Shown here in pieces: positions 58,653 to 64,000 of a stretch of 64,000 nt of DNA. A program made the translations under genes and the position numbers. The stretch's first letter is position 1. Each line of letters opens with the position of its first letter. This stretch comes from an uncultured Collinsella sp. (GTDB lineage Bacteria > Actinomycetota > Coriobacteriia > Coriobacteriales > Coriobacteriaceae): positions 1 to 64,000 of the forward strand of contig CALEBN010000006.1 in the NCBI GenBank assembly GCA_937943045.1. Direction: 5' to 3'. A model generated the notes under the pieces. That model was not told the DNA's origin. It made no database searches and worked only from the letters and a program-made list of their open reading frames with translations.

Positions 58653-59559
58653 TGCCGAACGTGTGACGTTTACCAAGAAAAAGAAGACGGTTGCTTGTCC
58701 CGTGCCCTTGGCGCCGCTTGCCGACACGCATGCACATCTGCTTTCGTTCTGGGGCAAGGATGTGCCTGAGACGCTCGTGCGTGCCAAGGCGGCGGGCGTC
58801 GACCTGTTGGTGACGATGTTCGACCCCATCGCTGATAAACGCAGCGTGACGGACTATAGCGACTGGCTGACGCGCGAAATTCTGCCGATGCAGGATATCC
58901 CGCAGATCAAGTATCTTGCCGGCGTGCATCCGTATGGCGCACCGGACTATACCGACGACGTTCACGCACAGGTCGTTGCCGCGCTCGATGATCCCTTATG
59001 CGCCGGTATTGGCGAAATCGGCCTGGACTACCACATGGACTATGACGACGATATCGCGCCGGCACCCCATAACGTGCAGATTGACTGCATGGCGCGTCAG
59101 CTCGAGCTTGCCGTGTGCCGTAACGTGCCGGTGGAGCTGCATCTGCGCCACGAGGACACGGACCATGAGCGCACCTCGCACGTGGACGCCTACAACGTGC
59201 TTCGTGAGGTGGGCGTGCCCCAGGCCGGTTGTGTGCTGCACTGCTTTGGCGAGGACCGCGCCACGATGGAGCGCTTTGCGGAGCTGGGCTGCTATATCGC
59301 CTATGGTGGTGCGGCTACCTTTAAGCGCAACGACGACGTGCGCGAGGCATTCGCGGCAACCCCACTCGATCGAATTTTGTTCGAGACGGATTGCCCGTAT
59401 ATGGCTCCGGAGCCCATCCGCGGTCTTGAATGCGAGCCCGCAATGATCTCCATTACGGCAAACGCGCTGGTCAACGACCGTGTCGATCGTACCGGCGAGG
59501 ATGCTGAGGCAATCGCGCGAGCAGCTTGGGAAAATGCCTGCAAACTTTTTCAAAAATAG
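58642..59559 (+). CDS. tatD: TatD-family metal-dependent hydrolase
   Basis: This 305-residue protein is a TatD-like amidohydrolase with probable 3'-5' nuclease activity. Metal ligands are seen in LADTHAHL (near 27), GEIGLDYH (near 129), HLRHED, LHCFGED (near 198) and FETDCPYMAPEP (near 248). A basic N-terminal stretch (FTKKKKTV) of about 25 residues precedes the domain. The start lies inside rsmA, preceded by AGGAG. The order rsmA then tatD is common in bacteria. Confidence 0.92.
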   Translation: MMPNAERVTFTKKKKTVACPVPLAPLADTHAHLLSFWGKDVPETLVRAKAAGVDLLVTMFDPIADKRSVTDYSDWLTREILPMQDIPQIKYLAGVHPYGAPDYTDDVHAQVVAALDDPLCAGIGEIGLDYHMDYDDDIAPAPHNVQIDCMARQLELAVCRNVPVELHLRHEDTDHERTSHVDAYNVLREVGVPQAGCVLHCFGEDRATMERFAELGCYIAYGGAATFKRNDDVREAFAATPLDRILFETDCPYMAPEPIRGLECEPAMISITANALVNDRVDRTGEDAEAIARAAWENACKLFQK

Positions 59560-59562
59560 TTC

Positions 59563-59591
59563 TTGCGTTCGCGATGGCGCTCCGTTATTCT
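59563..59591 (+). promoter_or_regulatory. Promoter of tRNA-Leu
   Basis: TTGCGT (59563-59568), a 17-bp spacer and TATTCT (59586-59591) lie 11 bases before the tRNA. The upstream side AAATAGTTCTTGC overlaps the tatD stop and matches the tRNA-Val and deglycase promoters. Confidence 0.82.
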
Positions 59592-59602
59592 AATTCCTGC
59601 AC

Positions 59603-59689
59603 GCGGGCGTGGCGGAATTGGCAGACGCGTACGGTTCAGGTCCGTATGGGGGTAACCCCATGAAGGTTCAAGTCCTTTCGCCCGCACCA
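59603..59689 (+). tRNA. tRNA-Leu (anticodon CAG)
   Basis: The 87 bases fold as a class II tRNA: acceptor GCGGGCG with CGCCCGC, anticodon stem TACGG/CCGTA with loop TTCAGGT giving CAG, a long variable arm (TGGGGG/AACCCCA) and T-loop TTCAAGT. CCA is encoded at 59687-59689. A terminator follows (GAGCTCCCAGCAATGGGGGCTTTTTT type, about 59700-59726). Confidence 0.95.
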
Positions 59690-59922
59690 TTGAATGAAAG
59701 AGCTCCCAGCAATGGGGGCTTTTTTGTTATGGGCCCATCGCAGGGACTTGAACCTGCGAAGGAGCGAGCGTAAAGAAAACGCGGAGCGGTTTTAGCGAGC
59801 TGGCGAGTCCGCCGGCAGGCGGGCGAAGCCGGTGCGGATCCGCGCAGCGGATACGCGGACGTCCTTTCGCCCGCACCATTGATTGAAAGAGCTCCCAGCA
59901 ATGGGAGCTTTTTTGTTATGGG
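59672..59922 (+). repeat. Duplicated 3' end of tRNA-Leu around a structured core
   Basis: The 62 bases 59672-59733 (T-arm 3' side, acceptor strand with CCA, terminator) recur at 59861-59922 with two mismatches. The 127-bp core between holds an inverted copy of the T-arm (GGACTTGAACCT at 59745-59756) and GC-rich hairpins. Its end (CCGCGCAGCG then GCGGACG) and an AAACGCG...GCGG-TTTT-AGCGAGCT part match the core at tRNA-Phe. The same kind of element therefore sits behind two different tRNAs. Confidence 0.8.
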
Positions 59923-59995
59923 TCTCTTGTTGATGTCACGTGGCTGCTTCGTGCGGGTATCCTAGTGCCAACGTGTGCCTATCAGAGGAGAGACC

Positions 59996-60934
59996 ATGCT
60001 GTTGTCCGGTATCATCGCCGCCCTTACCAGCCTTTTGATTCCCATCATCATTCTGTTGCTGCTGCTTCCCAACGCCTGCTATGTCGTTGAACAACAGCAT
60101 GCCGTGATCATCGAACGTCTGGGCAAGTTTAACCGCATCGTCAACGCGGGCTTCCACATGAAGGTGCCCGTGATCGACCGCAAGGCCGCCACGGTGAGTC
60201 TGCGCACCATGAAAAACGGTTTTGGCATCGACGTTAAGACCCAGGACAACGTGACCATCGGCCTTGAGGTCTCTGCTCAGTACCACGTGAGCTATGACAT
60301 GGGCGCCGGCCCGGCAGATTCGGGCATCTACAAGAGCTACTATATGCTGCAGGAGCCCGTCGACCAGATGCGTGACTTCATCACCGACGCTCTGCGCTCT
60401 TCGATTCCCGTCTACACACTCGATGAGGTCTTTGCCAAGAAGGATGACATCGCCAAGGACGTTAATGCCACCGTGTCCGAGCAGATGGCTGCCTACGGCT
60501 TCACCCTCGTGTCGACACTCATCACCAAAATCGCGCTGCCGACCGAGGTCGAGAACTCCATGAACGACATCAATGCCGCCCAGCGAAAGCGCGCTGCCGC
60601 GCAGGAGCTCGCCGAGGCCGACCGCATCAAGCGCGTCACCGAGGCGACCGCCGAGGCTGAGGCGATGGAAAAGGCGGGCGAGGGCATCGCCAACCAGCGC
60701 AAGGCCATCGCGCTGGGCATCAAGGATTCGCTCGAGATCATCCAGGAGACGGGAGTCGGTAACGACGAGGCCAACCAGCTGTTCATGTTTACGCAGTGGT
60801 CCGAGATGATGACGGAGTTCGCTCGTACGGGTAAAACCTCGACGGTCGTGCTGCCGAGCGATTTCTCGCAGTCGGCCTCGATGTTCGAGCAGATGCTGAC
60901 AGCCAGCAAAGTTCAAAACGATTCGAAGGAGTAG
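59996..60934 (+). CDS. SPFH/band-7 membrane protein (stomatin-like)
   Basis: This 312-residue protein has one N-terminal membrane helix (about 3-27) and an SPFH domain: VVEQQHAVIIERLGKFNRIV (near 31), GFHMKVPVIDRKA, and TQDNVTIGLEVSAQYHV. A helical region rich in Ala, Glu and Arg follows (AAQRKRAAAQELAEADRIKR near 190). Such proteins form membrane scaffolds and often regulate proteases. The ATG at 59996 follows AGAGGAGAG; a GTG at 59975 is less likely. rlmH starts six bases after its stop. Confidence 0.88.
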   Translation: MLLSGIIAALTSLLIPIIILLLLLPNACYVVEQQHAVIIERLGKFNRIVNAGFHMKVPVIDRKAATVSLRTMKNGFGIDVKTQDNVTIGLEVSAQYHVSYDMGAGPADSGIYKSYYMLQEPVDQMRDFITDALRSSIPVYTLDEVFAKKDDIAKDVNATVSEQMAAYGFTLVSTLITKIALPTEVENSMNDINAAQRKRAAAQELAEADRIKRVTEATAEAEAMEKAGEGIANQRKAIALGIKDSLEIIQETGVGNDEANQLFMFTQWSEMMTEFARTGKTSTVVLPSDFSQSASMFEQMLTASKVQNDSKE

Positions 60935-60940
60935 ACGCGC

Positions 60941-61411
60941 GTGAAATACACCGTCGTTTGCGTCGGTAAGCTCAAGGAGCGCTTTTGGAAGGACGCGTGC
61001 GCTGAGTACACCAAGCGCCTAGGTGCCTATGCCAAGGTTGATATCCGCGAGGTGGCCGATATCGACCCGGCTAAGGCGGGCGGCGTGGATGCCGCACGCG
61101 ACAAGGAGGGGGCGGCAATTCTTGCTGCATTGCCGTCTCGGGCGCATGTGATCCTGCTAGCTATCGAGGGCAAGGAGCGTTCGAGTGAGGAGCTCTCGGC
61201 GCGGCTCGACGATCTTATGCTGCGAGGCAGCAGCGACATTGCCTTTGTAATCGGCGGTTCGGACGGCGTGAGTGATGAGGTGCGCGCCCGCGCCGATGAG
61301 ATGCTCAGCTTTGGACGCATCACCTTACCGCACAACCTGGCGCGCGTGGTGCTGCTAGAGCAGATTTACCGCGCCTGCAAGATCAGCCGCGGCGAGCCGT
61401 ATCACAAATAG
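60941..61411 (+). CDS. rlmH: 23S rRNA (pseudouridine-1915-N3)-methyltransferase
   Basis: This 156-residue enzyme methylates pseudouridine 1915 of 23S rRNA. It is a small SPOUT protein with VVCVGKLKERFW at the start, ILLAIEGKERSSEE (near 69), FVIGGSDGVSDEV (near 102) and the C-terminal knot RVVLLEQIYRACKISRGEPYHK, shown in part as LLEQIYRA and RGEPYHK. The GTG start is preceded by GAAGGAG. Length matches the family exactly. Confidence 0.95.
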   Translation: MKYTVVCVGKLKERFWKDACAEYTKRLGAYAKVDIREVADIDPAKAGGVDAARDKEGAAILAALPSRAHVILLAIEGKERSSEELSARLDDLMLRGSSDIAFVIGGSDGVSDEVRARADEMLSFGRITLPHNLARVVLLEQIYRACKISRGEPYHK

Positions 61412-61484
61412 GTCGGCAATACGAAACAATGGCATGGGACAATAGCTTCCGTTTTGAGGAACGTGCCTGAGAGGACTATGTGAT

Positions 61485-62255
61485 ATGAAGATTGGATTTG
61501 TCGGTTTTGGCAATATGGCGAGCGCTATGGCCGATGGCTGGATCGCTGCCGGTGTAGCTGCGGGCGACATGTGCGCCTGCGCGGGTCGCTACGACGCACT
61601 GGTTGAGCGCTGCGAGGCGCGCGGCATGGTCGCCTGCCACGATGCCGCCGAGGTTGTCGCCGCATCCGATATCGTGGTCGCTGCGGTCAAACCGTACATG
61701 ATCGAGAAGATATTCGCCCCGCTCAAGGATGCTCTTGCCAAAAAGGTCGTTCTGTCGGTTGCCTGGACCTGGGACAGTGCCAAGTGGGAGCAGGTCCTGC
61801 CGGGCGTCGCGCATATCTCGACGGTGCCCAACACGCCGGTTTCGGTGGGCGAGGGCGTCATCGCTTGTGAGAAGGCTTCCACGCTTAGTGATGAGCAGAG
61901 CACAGTGGTGCTTGATCTGCTTGGCAAGCTCGGTGCGGTGGTCGAGCTCGATACGAGCCTGCTGTTTGTGGGCGGCACGGTGGGTGGTTGCGCTCCGGCA
62001 TTTGTCGCTATGGCAATCGAGGCCCTGAGCGATGCGGCGGTCAAGCACGGTATCCCGCGTGCCGATGCCTATCGCATTGTGAGCCAGATGGTGCTGGGTA
62101 CGGCAAAGCTGCAGCTTGCAACTGGCCAGCATCCTGCGGCGATGAAGGATGCCGTATGCTCGCCCGGTGGTGCCACCATCAAGGGCGTCGTTGCGCTCGA
62201 GGACGCCGGCATGCGCAGCGCCCTGGTCAAGGCAATCGACGCAACTCTCCAGTAA
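61485..62255 (+). CDS. proC: Pyrroline-5-carboxylate reductase
   Basis: This 256-residue enzyme makes proline by NAD(P)H-dependent reduction of pyrroline-5-carboxylate. It has KIGFVGFGNMASAMADG (Rossmann loop) at the start, VVAAVKPYMIEKI (near 64), HISTVPNTPVSVGEGV (near 108), and the family signature LQLATGQHPAAMKDAVCSPGGATIKG (given in part as HPAAMKDAVCSPGGAT, near 222). Length is slightly short (270 is usual). It stands alone before a palindromic element. Confidence 0.94.
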   Translation: MKIGFVGFGNMASAMADGWIAAGVAAGDMCACAGRYDALVERCEARGMVACHDAAEVVAASDIVVAAVKPYMIEKIFAPLKDALAKKVVLSVAWTWDSAKWEQVLPGVAHISTVPNTPVSVGEGVIACEKASTLSDEQSTVVLDLLGKLGAVVELDTSLLFVGGTVGGCAPAFVAMAIEALSDAAVKHGIPRADAYRIVSQMVLGTAKLQLATGQHPAAMKDAVCSPGGATIKGVVALEDAGMRSALVKAIDATLQ

Positions 62256-62414
62256 AACCTGCCATTTAGGGACAGGTTTATTTTGGCAGGTTTTTCCTGC
62301 GGTTTTGTCCTTTTAGTGAAAAGCGCCCCGCAACTGGCTCAATTCCAGTTGCGGGGCGCTTGCGTTTGCCCAGATAAAACCGACCAAAATAAACCTGTCC
62401 CTTTTTGGCAGGTT
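62256..62414. repeat. 159-bp palindromic element with an inner hairpin
   Basis: The outer arms 62256-62286 and 62384-62414 are inverted copies of 31 bases with three mismatches (TTT against AAA). An inner perfect hairpin lies at about 62320-62361 (AGCGCCCCGCAACTGG with its complement). It starts at the proC stop and ends over the stop codon of the small minus-strand gene. It may end transcripts from both sides. No coding sequence is inside. Confidence 0.75.
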
Positions 62415-62586
62415 AGTCCCAGAAGCTGTCTTCTTCATCCTCGGACTTGGGTCCGCGGTCGACGTACATCTTATGGGTACGCTTCTCCATTACAAAGGCA
62501 AGAATCGCAAATAACAGGATGCCGCCGGCGAAAAGGATGGCAAAACCGGTGCGGGTGCCAAACAAAAAGGAAAAAACTGCGTCCAT
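62413..62586 (-). CDS. Small membrane protein of 57 residues
   Basis: On the minus strand an ATG at 62586 opens 57 codons to a TAA at 62413. The product has one membrane helix (about 5-33: FSFLFGTRTGFAILFAGG and LLFAILAFV), a basic stretch MEKRTHKM and an acidic tail ending EDEEDSFWD. AAGG lies 8 bases before the ATG. The charge pattern (basic just after the helix, acidic tail) is that of a real small inner-membrane protein. No family is recognised. It diverges from serS. Confidence 0.7.
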   Translation of the reverse strand: MDAVFSFLFGTRTGFAILFAGGILLFAILAFVMEKRTHKMYVDRGPKSEDEEDSFWD

Positions 62587-62697
62587 TGGGTGCCTTCTTG
62601 CGTAGTTGAGTTGGGTCGTAAACGCTCATAAGTATATACTTGCCCATACATGTACAAGGTTGCAACCTAAATGGAATGTATATCGCCGGAGGATCTA

Positions 62698-63981
62698 ATG
62701 CTTGATATCAAGTTTGTTCGCGAGAACCCCGATGCCATCGATGTCGCCATGGCTAACCGCCAGACGTCTTGGGATCGCGAGAAGTTCTTTGAGCTCGACG
62801 ACGAGCGTCGTGCCGTCATCACCGAGGTCGAGGAGCTCCAGGCCACGCGTAACGCCGAGTCCAAAAAGATTGGCGCCCTGATGAAGGAGGGCAAGAAGGA
62901 CGAGGCCGAGGCCGCCAAGGAGGCCGTGCGCGCCGTCAACGAGAAGATTGACGGTCTGGCCGAGCGCCGTACTGCTCTCGAGCAGGAGCAGTACGACTTC
63001 ATGGCTCACTTGCCCAACATTCCTTGCGAGGCCACGCCGTACGGCAAGGACGAGGACGAGAACATTGAGCGCCGTCGTTGGGGCACCCCGCGCGAGTTCG
63101 ACTTCGACTTTAAGCCGCACTGGGATCTGGGCACCGATCTGGACATCCTCGACTTCGAGCGTGGCAATAAGCTCTCCGGCAGCCGCTTTACCGTTCTCGG
63201 TGGCGCCGGCGCCCGCCTGGAGCGCGCCCTTATCAACTTCTTCCTCGATACGCACACCAGCCGTGGTTTTAAGGAGTGGTGGCCGCCCATCGTCGTCAAG
63301 CGTCAGACCATGTTCGGCACGGGTCAGCTGCCCAAGTTCGAGGACGACGCCTATCACGTCTCGGGCGACAACTTCCTGATCCCCACCGCCGAGGTCGTGC
63401 TTACCAACCTGCACGCCGGCGAGGTCCTCGATGCCGACACTCTGCCGCGCCGCTACACCGCCTTCACCCCCTGCTTCCGCGAGGAGGCCGGTTCCGCCGG
63501 TCGCGACACCCGCGGCATCATCCGTCAGCACGAGTTCGACAAGGTCGAGATGGTCAAGTTCGCTAAGCCGGAGGAGTCTGACGAGGAGCTCGAGAGTATG
63601 ACCGCCGAGGCCGAGTACCTGCTGCAGCAGCTGGGCCTTCCGTATCGCGTGATTAGCCTGTGCACCGGTGACTTGGGCTTCTCTGCCCGTCAGACCTACG
63701 ACGTCGAGGTCTGGCTGCCGAGCTACAACGCCTACAAGGAGATCAGCTCCTGCTCCAACTGCGGTGACTTCCAGGCTCGCCGCGCCAACATCAAGTATCG
63801 CGACCCCGAGAACTTCAAGGGTTCGCGCTACCTGCACACTCTCAACGGTTCTGGCCTGCCGGCTGGCCGCACCATGGCCGCCATTCTGGAGAACTACCAG
63901 AACTCCGACGGCACCATCACGATCCCCGAGGTCCTGCGTCCTTACATGGGTGGTCTCGAGAAGATCGAGCCGGTCGCGTAA
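62698..63981 (+). CDS. serS: Seryl-tRNA synthetase
   Basis: This 427-residue class II synthetase charges tRNA-Ser. The N-terminal half-arm coiled coil spans about 30-100. Motifs of the core follow: [21 protein letters not shown] (in part [15 protein letters not shown], near 261; motif 2) and [20 protein letters not shown] (near 381; motif 3). GGAGGATC before the ATG at 62698 sets the start; the earlier in-frame ATG at 62671 lies before that site. The stop is 19 bases before the window end. Confidence 0.96.
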   Translation: MLDIKFVRENPDAIDVAMANRQTSWDREKFFELDDERRAVITEVEELQATRNAESKKIGALMKEGKKDEAEAAKEAVRAVNEKIDGLAERRTALEQEQYDFMAHLPNIPCEATPYGKDEDENIERRRWGTPREFDFDFKPHWDLGTDLDILDFERGNKLSGSRFTVLGGAGARLERALINFFLDTHTSRGFKEWWPPIVVKRQTMFGTGQLPKFEDDAYHVSGDNFLIPTAEVVLTNLHAGEVLDADTLPRRYTAFTPCFREEAGSAGRDTRGIIRQHEFDKVEMVKFAKPEESDEELESMTAEAEYLLQQLGLPYRVISLCTGDLGFSARQTYDVEVWLPSYNAYKEISSCSNCGDFQARRANIKYRDPENFKGSRYLHTLNGSGLPAGRTMAAILENYQNSDGTITIPEVLRPYMGGLEKIEPVA

Positions 63982-64000
63982 GTTGGCTGCATAGGGGATA

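Noticed and set aside
59668..59901. Minus-strand frame across tRNA-Leu and its duplicate
   Set aside because: Same cause as at tRNA-Phe: it is antisense tRNA and terminator sequence.

Overview
The window reads as GC-rich chromosomal DNA of a monoderm actinobacterium, most likely a Collinsella-like member of the Coriobacteriia. This is an inference from codon use, the Tad pilus locus without a secretin, the set of gut-type carbohydrate genes and the gene families present; no rRNA or taxonomic marker search was possible. Most of the window is housekeeping: pheST behind a T-box leader, metG, serS, glmM, pyk, rsmI, rsmA, rlmH, proC, rsgA and tatD. Between these lie several accessory blocks.

Layout. 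1-3300: a PTS EIIB remnant, then an operon for a FrlB-like sugar-amine deglycase with PTS EIIC and EIID. 3300-3800: a gene-free stretch with arrays of a GAGAGAT word. 3802-5636: a PilZ (c-di-GMP receptor) gene coupled to a membrane-anchored TasA-like protein. 5685-6197: an unknown gene on the minus strand. 6595-8425: two SipW-type secreted proteins. 8426-11640: a patchwork of repeats, a DUF5710 gene, a nuclease-like gene and tRNA-Val. 11690-20736: a long operon of four more SipW-type secreted proteins, two Ser/His signal peptidases, a membrane-anchored McrB-like AAA+ ATPase and a DUF2357-like coiled-coil protein. 20862-25716: a DMT transporter, a DUF4012 protein and glmM. 25843-31515: carboxypeptidase Taq and pheST. 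31638-34473: a nickel/cobalt ECF transporter with a visible promoter and operator-like palindrome. 34553-41473: a phospholipase C-like protein, a second nuclease-like gene, pyk and a calcium-type P-ATPase. 41724-42908: rsgA. 43161-52766: a Tad (Flp) pilus operon. 52825-53375: a probable toxin-antitoxin pair. 53511-63981: tRNA-Phe and tRNA-Leu, each followed by a duplicated 3' end, among housekeeping genes.

How the parts fit. The most novel unit is 6595-20736. At least six secreted proteins share a SipW-type signal with a (T/A)(Y/F)AW(F/Y) motif, a central ALRVGL-like strand and a C-terminal WLEGxDPxC motif. They are encoded with two ER/SipW-type signal peptidases and an ATPase/coiled-coil pair that resembles McrB plus the DUF2357 part of McrC but has membrane segments and no visible nuclease. 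I infer a surface-fibre or matrix assembly system. The upstream PilZ protein and the TasA-like protein coupled to it hint at c-di-GMP control, and the Tad pilus would be a second adhesive organelle.

The other striking signal is at the two tRNA genes at 53.5 and 59.6 kb. Each carries a second copy of its own T-arm, acceptor stem and terminator about 187 bases downstream, separated by a related structured core of about 120 bases. Several other palindromic elements (around 11.0, 36.5, 41.5 and 62.3 kb) are dispersed between genes.
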